Positions 8,165 through 17,433 of a DNA stretch of 64,000 bases are shown piece by piece. This DNA is from Acanthamoeba sp. SK_2022b (lineage: Eukaryota; Discosea; Longamoebia; Acanthamoebidae). The first letter of the stretch is position 1. Every line of letters starts with the position of its first letter. The DNA lies in assembly GCA_027943245.1 (NCBI GenBank), contig JANDJZ010001759.1, positions 1-64,000 on the forward strand, read 5' to 3'. The notes beneath the pieces are model-generated. The model was not told the origin of the DNA and did not search any database. It worked only from the letters and a program-made list of their open reading frames with translations. A program made the translations under genes and the position numbers.

Positions 8165-8190
8165 AAAAGCCGGCGCAGGCGCCGGCTTGA
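8164..8190 (-). terminator. Terminator hairpin between AraC gene and porin
   Basis: A perfect ten-base stem (8167-8176 with 8179-8188) around two bases. On the minus strand it is followed by TTTTTC, so it mainly terminates the porin transcript. Confidence 0.7.
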
Positions 8191-8202
8191 AGCAGGTGAG
8201 AA

Positions 8203-9339
8203 TCAGAAGTCGTAGAACACCGTAATCCAGGTGGAGTCCGGCTCGTTGTCGCTGCTGTTGGCCAGCGTGCGCTCCACATACACCGACAGACCGTAACCGA
8301 TGGTGGTGCCCGCGCCGAGGTAAACGTGGTTGGCGTGATACGCCTCGTCACCCTTCAGCCGCAGCGAGTCCGCCGCCACGTAAGGCTGGATCGATTTGAG
8401 GAACGGCTTGTCGATATTGAAGGTGTAACCGACGAAGCCTTCCAGCCCGTAGCCGTCACCGGCGAAGAAGTGCGACAGCGTGCGCTGGCGGGTGCTCGGC
8501 ACATAGTCTTTGTAGTAGCTGGCGGTGCCGACGATGTACCAGTTGTTCGGCTGCCAGGTCAACGCGGTGCCGGACAGCTGCTGGTGATAATCCTTTTCGC
8601 TGTACAGATTGTCTTTGATCTTCGCGTCGGTATAACTGTAGGCCGCGCTGAAGGTGAAATCCTTCGTCACCTTGTAATCGAAGCCCAACCCGCCCCCGCC
8701 CTTGCGGCGATAAATCAGGTTATCCGCGGTGTGCAGATCGTCTTCCGGCAATAAATAGTTGGCATACAGCGTTACCGGCCCAAAATCATTGGTGTACTTG
8801 ATGCTGTTTTTCGGTTTATTGCCGCCGTCATAATCGCCGGAAATACCGATGCCGGTGCCGCCCGCATGGCCATCGTTATCCCAGACGTCGCTTTTGATGC
8901 CGACCACCGAATAATAGATGCCGTATTGATGGCCGTAGGTCAGGGTGCCGTAACGATCGTCTTTAAAACCGGCGTACAGCTGGCGCTGATAGTCGCGCTT
9001 GCCGTCTTCGTTATAGTGCCCGTCCCAGCTGAGCGCGTGCGCCAGATCGACACCCCACTCGTAATAGCCGATGATCGAAGTGTCCTGCGTCAGCGCATAG
9101 TCGCCGCTGAAGCGAAAACGCGTGCCGCCGTCGTGGCCGTTTTTGTCATAGCCCGGCTCCGGGCCGTTATTGAAGATCCACTCGGGGCGAATGCTGCCGC
9201 CCACTTTTATACTGAGCGGCGCCAGCAACACATTGCTCTGCGGGTTTTTATCCAGAATGGTGATCTCAGCCTGCGCGCCGGCGGATAACGCCGACAGCAA
9301 GACGCCGCCAATGAATATTGGCGTTGTATTTTTTCTCAT
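8203..9339 (-). CDS. Outer-membrane general porin
   Basis: A 378-residue beta-barrel protein. Residues 1-24 form a signal peptide ending AGAQA. The rest is made of alternating strands with porin-like segments (RQLYAGFKDDRYGTLTYGHQ, a match in style to OmpC/OmpF barrel strand and loop 3 entry), and the chain ends in Phe (VFYDF), the usual C-terminal signature for barrel assembly. It is a monocistronic gene, with a terminator directly downstream and an AT-rich promoter region upstream. Its position just past the end of the 3-hydroxybutyrate operon may be meaningful for small-acid uptake, but it has its own promoter region. The solute is unknown. Confidence 0.82.
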   Translation of the reverse strand: MRKNTTPIFIGGVLLSALSAGAQAEITILDKNPQSNVLLAPLSIKVGGSIRPEWIFNNGPEPGYDKNGHDGGTRFRFSGDYALTQDTSIIGYYEWGVDLAHALSWDGHYNEDGKRDYQRQLYAGFKDDRYGTLTYGHQYGIYYSVVGIKSDVWDNDGHAGGTGIGISGDYDGGNKPKNSIKYTNDFGPVTLYANYLLPEDDLHTADNLIYRRKGGGGLGFDYKVTKDFTFSAAYSYTDAKIKDNLYSEKDYHQQLSGTALTWQPNNWYIVGTASYYKDYVPSTRQRTLSHFFAGDGYGLEGFVGYTFNIDKPFLKSIQPYVAADSLRLKGDEAYHANHVYLGAGTTIGYGLSVYVERTLANSSDNEPDSTWITVFYDF

Positions 9340-9708
9340 TATTACCCCTGCCCGAAAAAATTATTGTTATAAACACGGTGGTCTTAAGCCACGCAGAAAT
9401 AATTAACCGATGTGAACAGCGCACGCAAGATATAAAAATTCACGCCATAACCTGTCATTATTTCAGGTTGGATTTAATTTCAGCAAAAACGTGTTTATCT
9501 GTAACGCGAAGAAAAATAATGTAATAACCGCAGCACGAAATAAACCAATCCGCACGTTTCACCCAAAATAAACCAGCGTGATTATCCGGGAATAAAGATA
9601 GCAAATAACAAATAAATATTATTGCCGCAGGTAAACCGTCACGCAGGGGAATTAACTCATGGCGGGAAATAACGACGGAGCGCATTGCACGCTCCGAGAG
9701 AGAATTCA
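9340..9708. other. Intergenic region upstream of the porin
   Basis: About 370 AT-rich bases. It should contain the porin promoter (minus strand) and the 3' end of the ketone-body operon. I see no gene, and no clear terminator for that operon. Confidence 0.4.
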
Positions 9709-10479
9709 CTACTGCGCCAGCCAACCGCCGTCCATGTTCCAGGCGGCGCCGCGCACCTGCGCCGCCGCATCGCTGCACAGGAACAGCGCCAGCTCGCCGA
9801 GCTGCTCTGGCGTAACGAACGCTTGCGAAGGCTGCTTCTCCGCCAACAGCTCATCGCGCGCCCGCTGCGGGTCGGTCCCGGCGGCAATGCGTTTGTCGAT
9901 CTGCTGCTGCACCAGCGGCGTCAGCACCCAGCCGGGGCAAATGGCGTTGCAGGTGACGGGCGTGCGCGCGGTCTCCAGCGCCAGCGTCTTGGTCAGCCCC
10001 ACCACGCCGTGCTTGGCCGCCACATAGGCCGACTTGTCTTTCGACGCCACCAGCCCGTGCACCGACGCCACGTTGATGATGCGCCCCCAGTTGCGCTCAC
10101 GCATCCCCGGCAGCGCCAATCGGCAGGTGTGGAACACCGCCGACAGGTTGATGGCGAGGATGGCGTTCCATTTCTCCACCGGGAACTGATCCAGCGGCGC
10201 CACGTGCTGAATGCCGGCGTTGTTCACCAAAATGTCCACGCCGCCGAACTCGCGTTCGGCATACTGCATCATGTCCGCTATCTGGCCCGCATCGCCGAGA
10301 TCGGCGCCGTGATACCCCGGCGCGGCGCCCAGCCGCGCGACCTGCGCTTGTGCCTGCTCCACGTCGCCGAAGCCGTTGAGGATCACGCGCGCGCCGGTGG
10401 CGGCCAACACGGACGCTATCCCGAGGCCGATGCCACTGGTCGAGCCGGTCACCAGCGCGGTTTTGCCTTGTACACTCAT
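9709..10479 (-). CDS. 3-hydroxybutyrate dehydrogenase
   Basis: A 256-residue short-chain dehydrogenase that oxidises (R)-3-hydroxybutyrate to acetoacetate with NAD. The cofactor motif TGSTSGIGLG is at residues 11-20 and the catalytic set is Asn111, Ser139, Tyr152 and Lys156. The QHVAPLDQFP and HGLVASKDKSAYVAAKHG stretches are characteristic of this subfamily. It is the last of six co-directional genes for ketone-body use, 13 bases after the permease, which supports the substrate assignment. Confidence 0.92.
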   Translation of the reverse strand: MSVQGKTALVTGSTSGIGLGIASVLAATGARVILNGFGDVEQAQAQVARLGAAPGYHGADLGDAGQIADMMQYAEREFGGVDILVNNAGIQHVAPLDQFPVEKWNAILAINLSAVFHTCRLALPGMRERNWGRIINVASVHGLVASKDKSAYVAAKHGVVGLTKTLALETARTPVTCNAICPGWVLTPLVQQQIDKRIAAGTDPQRARDELLAEKQPSQAFVTPEQLGELALFLCSDAAAQVRGAAWNMDGGWLAQ

Positions 10480-10491
10480 GGTATCGCTCCT

Positions 10492-11883
10492 TTAAACAAT
10501 GCCGGTCAGGTAGAACACGCCGATCACGAACAGCACCGCGGCGCTCTTGATCAGGGTGATGGCGAAGATGCCGCCATAGGCCTGCCGGTGGCTAAGGCCG
10601 GTGATCGCCAGCAGGGTGATCACCGCACCGTTGTGCGGCAAGGTGTCCATGCCGCCGCTGGCCATCGAGGCCACCCGGTGCAGCACCTCCAGCGGAATCT
10701 GTGCCGCATGGGCGGCGGCGATAAAGCTGTCGGACATCGCCGCCAGCGCGATGCTCATGCCGCCGGAGGCCGATCCGGTGATGCCGGCCAACAGGGTGAC
10801 GCTGATCGCTTCGTTCAGCAGCGGGTTGGGGATCGCCGACAGCGCCTGCGACAGCACCAAAAAGCCCGGCAGCGCGGCGATCACCGCGCCGAAGCCGTAT
10901 TCGGAGGCGGTGTTCATCGCCGCCAGGATCGCGCCGCCGACCGCCGTCTTGCTGCCTTCCGCCAGCCGGCCGCGAATATTGCGAAAGCCGAACACCACCA
11001 CCAGCAGAATACCCGACACCAGCGCCGCTTCCACCGCCCAGATGGCAGTGATCTTCGCCACGTCGGTGGTGATCGGTTTGGCCAGCCCCGGCAGCGTCAG
11101 CTCGTGGCTGGCGCCGTACCACTGCGGGATCCAATGGGTGAAGCCAAGGTTGAATACCCCGACCAAAATCAACGGCAGGATAGCGATCAGCGGGTTCGGC
11201 AGGTTGATGTCGTCCGGAGTTTCCGGCTCGTTCAGCAGATCGGTACCGTACCCTTCTCCCTTCAGCTGCGCCTTGCGCCGCTGGCGTTCAAGATACAGCA
11301 GACCGACCGCGATGATGAACAGCGAGCCGATCAGCCCCAGCCACGGCGCGGCCCAGGCATTGGTGCCGAAGAAGCTGGTCGGGATGATGTTTTGGATCTG
11401 CGGCGTGCCCGGCAAGGCGTCCATGGTGAAGGAGAAGGCGCCGAGCGCCACGGTGGCCGGGATCAGCCGCTTGGGGATACCGCTCTGGCGGAACAGCTCG
11501 GCGGCGAACGGATAGACCGCGAACGCCACCACGAACAGCGACACCCCGCCGTAGGTCAGCAGCGCGCACACCAGCACGATCACCGGAATGGCGTGACGCC
11601 GGCCGAGAATGCGGATCGCCGCCGCGACGATCGAACGGGAGAAGCCGGACAGCTCGATCAGCTTGCCGAACACCGCCCCCAGCAGGAACACCGGGAAGTA
11701 GAGCTTCACGAAGCCGACCATCTTCTCCATAAACAGCCCGGTGAAGGTCGGCGCCACCGCGCCGGGATCGGTCAACAGCACCGCGCCCAGCGCGGCGATC
11801 GGGGCGAACAAAATCACGCTGTAGCCGCGGTAGGCGGCCAGCATCAGTAATCCCAGTGCTGCCAGGGCAATCAAAACGCTCAT
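10492..11883 (-). CDS. GntP-family permease, probable 3-hydroxybutyrate/acetoacetate transporter
   Basis: A 463-residue inner-membrane protein with about 12-14 hydrophobic helices and the GntP-family arrangement. The family contains gluconate and hydroxy-acid proton symporters. The C-terminal stretch GITGSASGGMSIAL and the MASGGMDTLPHNGAVITLL segment are typical. Placed between a hydroxyacyl-CoA dehydrogenase and 3-hydroxybutyrate dehydrogenase, it most likely imports 3-hydroxybutyrate and/or acetoacetate. Gluconate transport is unlikely in this context. Confidence 0.88.
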   Translation of the reverse strand: MSVLIALAALGLLMLAAYRGYSVILFAPIAALGAVLLTDPGAVAPTFTGLFMEKMVGFVKLYFPVFLLGAVFGKLIELSGFSRSIVAAAIRILGRRHAIPVIVLVCALLTYGGVSLFVVAFAVYPFAAELFRQSGIPKRLIPATVALGAFSFTMDALPGTPQIQNIIPTSFFGTNAWAAPWLGLIGSLFIIAVGLLYLERQRRKAQLKGEGYGTDLLNEPETPDDINLPNPLIAILPLILVGVFNLGFTHWIPQWYGASHELTLPGLAKPITTDVAKITAIWAVEAALVSGILLVVVFGFRNIRGRLAEGSKTAVGGAILAAMNTASEYGFGAVIAALPGFLVLSQALSAIPNPLLNEAISVTLLAGITGSASGGMSIALAAMSDSFIAAAHAAQIPLEVLHRVASMASGGMDTLPHNGAVITLLAITGLSHRQAYGGIFAITLIKSAAVLFVIGVFYLTGIV

Positions 11884-11928
11884 CGGTCACCTCAGTATCG
11901 TTGTTATTGTCAGGTACGGAGTGCGAAA

Positions 11929-12852
11929 TTACGGTTTCAGCGCAAAGCGCAGCTGATGCGCCCGTCGCCGTTGAATGCGTTCCCTGCGTGCGTCATCCCA
12001 AAGATAAAATCCCCGGCCGCTGCGCTGGCCGGTATCGCCGCGCTGCAGCCGCTGTTCCACCAGCGCCATCATCTCGTCGCCGGTCGCCAGTTCCGGGAAC
12101 AGGTGGCGGGCGATGTCCGCCACCGTCGGCAGCCCGGTCATGTCGGCGGCCTCCAGCGGGCCGACCATGGCGTAGCGCCGCCCCAGCGAGGCGCGCATCA
12201 CCTGATCCACCACCTCGGCGCTGGCGATGCCGCTGTGGACGATGTGCAGCGCCTCGCGCAGCACCGCAAACTGCAGCCGGTTGCCGACAAACCCCGGCGC
12301 GGCGCGCTCCAGCAGCACCGCCTCCAGCGCCATCCCGCCGAGCAGCGCCTGCACCGCCGCCAGATGGCGCGGCTCGGTGGCGCGGCCGGGCACGATCTCC
12401 ACCAGCGGGATCAGGTGCGGCGGGTGCCAGAAGTGGGCGATCAGCAGGCGCTGCGGGTGGGTCATGCGCGCCGCCAGCTCGTCCGGCGGCAGGCCGCTGG
12501 TGTTGCTGGCAATCACCGCGTCGTCGGCGATCAGCCCTTCCAACTGCTCATACAGCGCGTGCTTCAGCTCGAGCCGTTCCGGGATCGCCTCAATAAGCAG
12601 CCGGGCGCGCGCCACGTCGTTCAGCTCGCCGGTCACGCGCAGGCGCGCCAGCGCCGCGTCGCGCTCAGCGTTATCAAACTGCCCGACGTCGCTCAGCTCG
12701 GCCAGAATGCCGCTCGCCACCGCCGGCGCCTCCACCCGCCGCTGCGGATCCGGGTCATACAGCAGCACCTCATGGCCGTGGCGAATAAAGTGGGTGGCGA
12801 TGCCCACCCCCATCAATCCGGCGCCCAGTACCGCATAATCAGATGACTGCAT
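11929..12852 (-). CDS. 3-hydroxyacyl-CoA dehydrogenase family protein
   Basis: A 307-residue NAD-dependent dehydrogenase of the 3-hydroxybutyryl-CoA dehydrogenase type. An N-terminal Rossmann domain with GAGLMGVG (residues 10-17) leads to the ASNTSG and HFWHPPHLIPLVEIVPG catalytic segments. The C-terminal helical domain carries GFVGNRLQFAVLREAL. These enzymes act on short 3-hydroxyacyl-CoA or, in some relatives, on free hydroxy-acids. Such a gene is not standard in ato-type operons, so it may extend the pathway to another hydroxy-acid. It lies 18 bases after the thiolase gene. Confidence 0.85.
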   Translation of the reverse strand: MQSSDYAVLGAGLMGVGIATHFIRHGHEVLLYDPDPQRRVEAPAVASGILAELSDVGQFDNAERDAALARLRVTGELNDVARARLLIEAIPERLELKHALYEQLEGLIADDAVIASNTSGLPPDELAARMTHPQRLLIAHFWHPPHLIPLVEIVPGRATEPRHLAAVQALLGGMALEAVLLERAAPGFVGNRLQFAVLREALHIVHSGIASAEVVDQVMRASLGRRYAMVGPLEAADMTGLPTVADIARHLFPELATGDEMMALVEQRLQRGDTGQRSGRGFYLWDDARRERIQRRRAHQLRFALKP

Positions 12853-12870
12853 CGTGCCCTCCTCGGTTGT

Positions 12871-14061
12871 TCACGGGCGCTCTACCGCCAGCGCCACGCC
12901 CTGCCCGCCGCCGATGCACAGCATCGCCAGCCCCTTGTTCACCCCGCGGCGCTGCATTTCGTACAGCAGCGACACCAAAATGCGACAGCCGGACGCGCCG
13001 ATCGGATGCCCCAGCGCGATCGCCCCGCCGTTGACGTTGACCCGCTCCGCCTCCCAGCCCAGTTCTTTGCCCACCGCCAGCGCCTGCGCGGCGAAGGCTT
13101 CATTGGCTTCGATCAGATCGACCTCCTCCAGCCGCCAGCCGGCTTTCTCCAGGCAGCGCCGCGCGGCCGGCGCCGGGCCGATGCCCATGATCGCCGGATC
13201 GACGCCCGACGACGCGTAACCGGCGATGCGCGCCAGCACCGGCAAGCGCAGCGCGGCGGCTTTTTCCGCGCTCATCAGCAGCACCACGGCGGCGCCGTCG
13301 TTGAGCGACGAAGCGTTGCCGGCAGTCACCGTGCCTTCCTTGCGAAACGCCGGGCGTAGCCGCGCCAGCGCCTCCAGGCTGGTGTCGCGCGGCTGTTCGT
13401 CGTGCCCCACACTCAGCGCCTCACCCTTCGGCTTCGGCACCGTCACCTGCGTGATCTCCTGCGCGAAACGCCCGGCCTGCTGCGCTGCCTGCGCCTTCTG
13501 CTGCGAGCACAGCGCGAACCTGTCTTGTTCTTCCCTGCTGATGGCGTATTTCTCCGCCAGGTTCTCGGCGGTGATGCCCATGTGGTAGTCGTTGAAGGCG
13601 TCCCACAGGCCATCGTGGATCACGCTGTCCACCATCTGCGCGTGACCGAGGCGCAGACCGGCACGCGCGCCGGCCATCAGGTAAGGCGACTGGCTCATGC
13701 TCTCCTGGCCGCCGGCGATCACCGCGTCGGCGTCGCCGCTGCGGATCGCCTGCACCGCCAGATGCACCGCCTTCAAACCGGAGCCGCACACCTTGTTGAT
13801 GGTCAGCGCCGGCGTCGTCACGGGCAGCCCGGCATTCAGCGCGGTCTGGCGCGCCGGATTCTGCCCGCAGCCGGCGCTCAGCACCTGGCCGAGGATCACT
13901 TCATCGATCTGCTGCGGCGGCACGCCGCTTTGCGCCAGCAGCCCCTGCACCGCCGCCGTGCCCAGTTCCACCGCCGTCAACGGCGCCAGCGCGCCGTGAA
14001 AACTGCCGACCGGCGTACGCGTTGCCGCCACGATCACCACTTCACGTTGTTGCACATTCAC
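12871..14061 (-). CDS. atoB: Acetyl-CoA C-acetyltransferase (thiolase)
   Basis: A 396-residue biosynthetic-type thiolase that splits acetoacetyl-CoA into two acetyl-CoA. The nucleophile is Cys92 in [12 protein letters not shown]. The other active-site motifs are [23 protein letters not shown] (His) and the C-terminal CIGGGQG (second Cys). It follows the CoA-transferase beta subunit by seven bases, so it carries out the next step in acetoacetate degradation. Confidence 0.93.
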   Translation of the reverse strand: MNVQQREVVIVAATRTPVGSFHGALAPLTAVELGTAAVQGLLAQSGVPPQQIDEVILGQVLSAGCGQNPARQTALNAGLPVTTPALTINKVCGSGLKAVHLAVQAIRSGDADAVIAGGQESMSQSPYLMAGARAGLRLGHAQMVDSVIHDGLWDAFNDYHMGITAENLAEKYAISREEQDRFALCSQQKAQAAQQAGRFAQEITQVTVPKPKGEALSVGHDEQPRDTSLEALARLRPAFRKEGTVTAGNASSLNDGAAVVLLMSAEKAAALRLPVLARIAGYASSGVDPAIMGIGPAPAARRCLEKAGWRLEEVDLIEANEAFAAQALAVGKELGWEAERVNVNGGAIALGHPIGASGCRILVSLLYEMQRRGVNKGLAMLCIGGGQGVALAVERP

Positions 14062-14068
14062 CTCCGTC

Positions 14069-14722
14069 TCAGAAACGCATTTCCGGCACTTGCTCCGGCA
14101 CGATCAGCCGGCCGGCGGTTTTGGCGATAATCTCCGCCACGCTGACGCCCGGCGCGCGCTCGCGCAGCACGAAGGCGCCGTCTTCAATTTCCAGATAGGC
14201 CAGATCGGTCAATACCTTGCGGATGCAGTTGGCGCCGGTCAGCGGCAGCGTGCAGCGCGGCAGCAGCTTGGACTCGCCGCCTTTCGCGGCGTGGGTCATC
14301 ACCACGATGATGTTCTCCGCCCCCGCCACCAGATCCATCGCACCGCCCATGCCCTTGACCATCTTGCCGGGGATCATCCACGAGGCGATGTTGCCCTCAA
14401 CGTCCACTTCAAACGCCCCCAGCACGGTCAGATCGACATGGCCGCCGCGGATCATGGCGAACGACTGCGCCGAATCGAAGATCGACGCGCCGAGGCGTGC
14501 GGTGACCGTCTGCTTGCCGGCGTTGATCATGTCTGCGTCCAGCTGCTGCTCGGTCGGGAACTCGCCCATCCCCAGCAGGCCGTTTTCCGACTGCAGCATC
14601 ACGTCCATGCCCGCCGGCACGTAGTTGGCCACCAGCGTCGGGATGCCGATGCCCAGGTTGACGTAGTAACCGTCCCGCAGCTCTTGCGCCACGCGCTGCG
14701 CCATTTGTTCACGGGTAAGCAT
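14069..14722 (-). CDS. atoA: 3-oxoacid CoA-transferase, beta subunit
   Basis: A 217-residue subunit that transfers CoA to acetoacetate. The catalytic Glu is residue 46 in [10 protein letters not shown]. The other family stretches [18 protein letters not shown] and [11 protein letters not shown] are present. It is 11 bases downstream of the alpha subunit. The split alpha/beta form fits AtoDA or ScoAB; the donor (acetyl-CoA or succinyl-CoA) cannot be read from sequence. Confidence 0.92.
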   Translation of the reverse strand: MLTREQMAQRVAQELRDGYYVNLGIGIPTLVANYVPAGMDVMLQSENGLLGMGEFPTEQQLDADMINAGKQTVTARLGASIFDSAQSFAMIRGGHVDLTVLGAFEVDVEGNIASWMIPGKMVKGMGGAMDLVAGAENIIVVMTHAAKGGESKLLPRCTLPLTGANCIRKVLTDLAYLEIEDGAFVLRERAPGVSVAEIIAKTAGRLIVPEQVPEMRF

Positions 14723-14733
14723 GCGAATTCTCC

Positions 14734-15432
14734 TTATGCCCGCAGGGTGCGTTGTTCGATACGCTTCTCGAAGGTGCCCTGGATCAGCCGATCGACGTAG
14801 ATGCCGGGGGTGTGGATCGCCGCCGGATCCAGCTCGCCCGGCGCGACGATCTCTTCCACTTCCACCACCGTGATGCGCCCGGCGGTCGCCATCAGCGGAT
14901 TGAAGTTCTGTGCGGTGTGGCGGTAGATGACGTTGCCGAAGTGATCGGCCTTCCAGCCTTTAACGATGGCGAAATCGCCGGTGATGGCGGTTTCCATGAT
15001 GTAAGGGCGGCCGTTGAACTCGCGCACCTCTTTGCCTTCGGCGATCGGCGTGCCGTAACCGGTGGCGGTGAAGAACGCCGGGATACCGGCGCCGCCGGCG
15101 CGGATCTTCTCCGCCAGCGTGCCCTGCGGCGTGAGATCCACCTCCAGTTCGCCGCTGAGCGCCTGCTGCTCGAACAGCGCGTTTTCGCCGACGTAAGATC
15201 CCACCACCTTGCGGATCTGCTGGGTTTCCAGCAGCCGCCCGAGGCCGAACCCGTCGACGCCGCAGTTGTTGGAGACCACCGTCAACCCGCGCACGCCGCG
15301 CCGGCGGATCTCTTCGATCAGGTTTTCCGGGATGCCGCACAGGCCAAAGCCGCCCGCCAGCACCGTCATGTTGTCCGTCAGGCCTGCCAGCGCTTCCTGG
15401 TAGCTGCCGACGCGTTTGTCGAGCCCTGCCAT
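14734..15432 (-). CDS. atoD: 3-oxoacid CoA-transferase, alpha subunit
   Basis: A 232-residue alpha subunit of the two-part CoA-transferase. It has the [13 protein letters not shown] glycine loop and the [19 protein letters not shown] signature. It is the first gene of the six-gene ketone-body operon, with its promoter in the 170-base gap shared with the divergent LysR regulator. Confidence 0.92.
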   Translation of the reverse strand: MAGLDKRVGSYQEALAGLTDNMTVLAGGFGLCGIPENLIEEIRRRGVRGLTVVSNNCGVDGFGLGRLLETQQIRKVVGSYVGENALFEQQALSGELEVDLTPQGTLAEKIRAGGAGIPAFFTATGYGTPIAEGKEVREFNGRPYIMETAITGDFAIVKGWKADHFGNVIYRHTAQNFNPLMATAGRITVVEVEEIVAPGELDPAAIHTPGIYVDRLIQGTFEKRIEQRTLRA

Positions 15433-15562
15433 ATCGTTGCCCCTGCATGTTGCGGCGCAGGGCGAAATGCCCTGGCTTGCGTGAGGGCATCTTCAGGTCA
15501 CAAAAATGATTTGTTAATTTTGTTTTTATGCCGCATTCATTTAGAATTTTTATTAATCAGTC

Positions 15563-15579
15563 GTTAACCGACAATTAAC
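15563..15579. promoter_or_regulatory. Candidate LysR-type regulator binding site
   Basis: GTTAA, seven bases, TTAAC: an interrupted palindrome of the T-N11-A type recognised by LysR proteins, in the gap between the divergent lysR and ketone-body operon. Further GTTAA/TTAAC half-sites lie nearby. Confidence 0.45.
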
Positions 15580-15600
15580 AAAGAGTTAACGCCAGCCAAA

Positions 15601-16518
15601 ATGAAAATGAGCATCAAACAGTTACGCGCGTTTTTAGCGGTAGCTCACACTCTGAACTTCGCCCAGGCCAGCGAGCGGCTGAATATTTCTCAGCCGGCGC
15701 TCAGCCTGGCGATCCGTGGGCTGGAAGACGCGCTGGGCGGGCCGCTGCTGCTGCGCACCACCCGCCGGGTGACGCTGACGCCGGAGGGGGAAAGCTTCTT
15801 CCCGATGGCGCGCCAGCTGCTGGCGGATTGGGATAACGCGGAAGAGGCGATGCGCCAGCGCTTCACCCTGCAGATGGGCAAGGTGGCGATCGCCGCCATG
15901 CCGTCGTTCGCCGGCAACCCGCTGCCGCCGATCCTCAAGGCGTTTCGCGATCGCTACGCCGGCATCAACGTGGCGGTGCACGACGTCATCAACGAGCAGG
16001 TGTTTGAAATGATCCGCGAAGGGCGGGTGGAGATGGGCATCGCCTTCGAGCCGGAGCCGAGCGACACCCTGCACTTCACCCCGCTGTGCCGCGATCGCTT
16101 TCTGGCGGTGGTGCCGAAGGATTCGGCGCTGGCGCGCAAGGCGCAGGTAAGCTGGAAGGAGCTGCTGACGCTGGATTTCATCACCCTGCAGCGCCCATCG
16201 GCGGTGCGGCTGCTGCTGGAGCAGGAGCTGGCCCGCAGCGGGCGAACGCTGGAGGTGGCGTTTGAAAGCCACCAGCTGGTGACGGTCGGGCGCATGGTGG
16301 CCAACGGCCTCGGCGCCAGCGCGGTGCCGGCGCTGTGCGAGAAACAGATGGATGAGCTGGGGGCGGTCTGCGTGCCGCTGATCGGCCCGATCATCGAACG
16401 GCGCGTGGGCCTGATCCGCCTGGCGCAGCACCAACTCTCTTCCGCCGCGCAGGCGCTGGCGACGGTGATCGAACGGGAAATGGCGGGGAGTGGCGCACAG
16501 CCTGCGCTTAAACCGTAA
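15601..16518 (+). CDS. LysR-family regulator of the ketone-body operon
   Basis: A 305-residue LysR protein. The N-terminal helix-turn-helix (residues about 5-62) reads FAQASERLNISQPALSLAIRGLEDALG, and the periplasmic-binding-protein-like effector domain spans about 90-295. It is divergent from the CoA-transferase alpha gene and shares its control region, the usual layout for a LysR activator of the adjacent catabolic operon. The inducer would be a ketone body or hydroxy-acid. The last 11 bases overlap the convergent antitoxin gene. Confidence 0.88.
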   Translation: MKMSIKQLRAFLAVAHTLNFAQASERLNISQPALSLAIRGLEDALGGPLLLRTTRRVTLTPEGESFFPMARQLLADWDNAEEAMRQRFTLQMGKVAIAAMPSFAGNPLPPILKAFRDRYAGINVAVHDVINEQVFEMIREGRVEMGIAFEPEPSDTLHFTPLCRDRFLAVVPKDSALARKAQVSWKELLTLDFITLQRPSAVRLLLEQELARSGRTLEVAFESHQLVTVGRMVANGLGASAVPALCEKQMDELGAVCVPLIGPIIERRVGLIRLAQHQLSSAAQALATVIEREMAGSGAQPALKP

Positions 16519-16807
16519 ACCCGACGTGCTTGCCGCCCGGCAGCTCAACGTCCAGGCGCAGCGTGCCGCCCATCGCTTCCACGTAGCGTTTCAGGGTCGA
16601 AATCTTCAGCTCATTGCCGCGCCCTTCGATGGCCGCGACAGAAGGCTGGGAAATGCCCAGCGTTTTCGCCAGTTCCTGTTGGGAAATATTCAGCGCTTCC
16701 CGCAGCTGGTGCAGGTGCGCTTCAAACAGCATCTCTTCGGCCATTTCCTCGATGCGCCGGCGGCTCTCCGGGGTGCGGGAGGCCAGCAGTTGCTTTAAGG
16801 TGCTCAT
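16508..16807 (-). CDS. higA: HigA-type antitoxin, XRE-family helix-turn-helix protein
   Basis: A 99-residue DNA-binding protein. Residues about 35-80 form an XRE-type helix-turn-helix (ISQQELAKTLGISQPSVAAIEG). It lies three bases after a RelE/HigB-like toxin gene, the toxin-first order characteristic of higBA, and would neutralise the toxin and repress the pair. Its stop overlaps the end of the lysR gene. Confidence 0.85.
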   Translation of the reverse strand: MSTLKQLLASRTPESRRRIEEMAEEMLFEAHLHQLREALNISQQELAKTLGISQPSVAAIEGRGNELKISTLKRYVEAMGGTLRLDVELPGGKHVGFTV

Positions 16808-16810
16808 GGG

Positions 16811-17161
16811 TTACTCCTTGAAATAACACATCAAATATTGGGTGAACTGCGCATCCGCGATGGGCAGCATCACTTTATAAAACCGCTTCTCATTACCCGT
16901 TTTGTCGCCCGCACACAGCACAATCGCCTGCCGCGCCGGATCAAAGGCGAAAAAAGCGCGAATCGGCCGCCCTTTGTGCTGAATACGCAGCTCTTTCATG
17001 TTGGAATGCAACGGGCCTTTCAGCACGTCGACAAAAGGCCGCCGAAGAGAAGGCCCTGCACGCTCGAGCATCACCAGCGCGGCCAACACCTTTTCCTGCG
17101 TCGATTCATCCTGTTCACAGAGCCACCGATCAAACTCTTCCGTTGTCATTACCGTCCACAT
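16811..17161 (-). CDS. higB: HigB-type toxin, RelE/ParE superfamily
   Basis: A 116-residue small basic protein of the Gp49/HigB group. The family includes ribosome-dependent mRNA-cleaving toxins. The central segment with MKELRIQHKGRPIRAFFAFD followed by a hydrophobic strand and a basic GNEKRFYK stretch is typical. It starts with a CAGGAG ribosome site and is directly followed by the antitoxin gene. The frame is intact. Confidence 0.85.
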   Translation of the reverse strand: MWTVMTTEEFDRWLCEQDESTQEKVLAALVMLERAGPSLRRPFVDVLKGPLHSNMKELRIQHKGRPIRAFFAFDPARQAIVLCAGDKTGNEKRFYKVMLPIADAQFTQYLMCYFKE

Positions 17162-17172
17162 GGCATCTCCTG

Positions 17173-17191
17173 ATTATAGAGTACAATCTAT
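17173..17191 (-). promoter_or_regulatory. Promoter/operator of the HigBA-like pair
   Basis: On the minus strand a TATAAT -10 sequence (17173-17178) overlaps an inverted repeat, ATAGA-N6-TCTAT (17176-17191), directly before the toxin gene. It is the natural place for autoregulation by the antitoxin. Confidence 0.5.
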
Positions 17192-17433
17192 GACAAGACG
17201 ATAGACCGGAATATATAATTTTCTCCAGACCGCCATTGGCGTTTTGCCTGGCAGCTCGAAAAAGTAACCGATAGGACCATCGCCTATCAGTTCAATCAAA
17301 TAGAGGGAAGGAGAGGCAAATTTAGCGAAATGCCGATGTTTTCAGATGATTCTCCGATCGAGAGCGTGAGCCAGAACCTGTTACCACCCTATAGAAAATG
17401 TTAAGTTTCCTAAAAATAAGGAGGCTTTTCGAC

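Noticed and set aside
9685..11850. Long plus-strand open frame opposite the ketone-body operon
   Set aside because: It is an Arg/His/Gln-rich antisense shadow of well-supported minus-strand genes, a common artefact in GC-rich DNA.
17226..17402. Open plus-strand frame of about 58 codons before the glycine-zipper gene
   Set aside because: No early start codon or ribosome site, and no family recognised. It could be a gene remnant, but the evidence is too thin to list.
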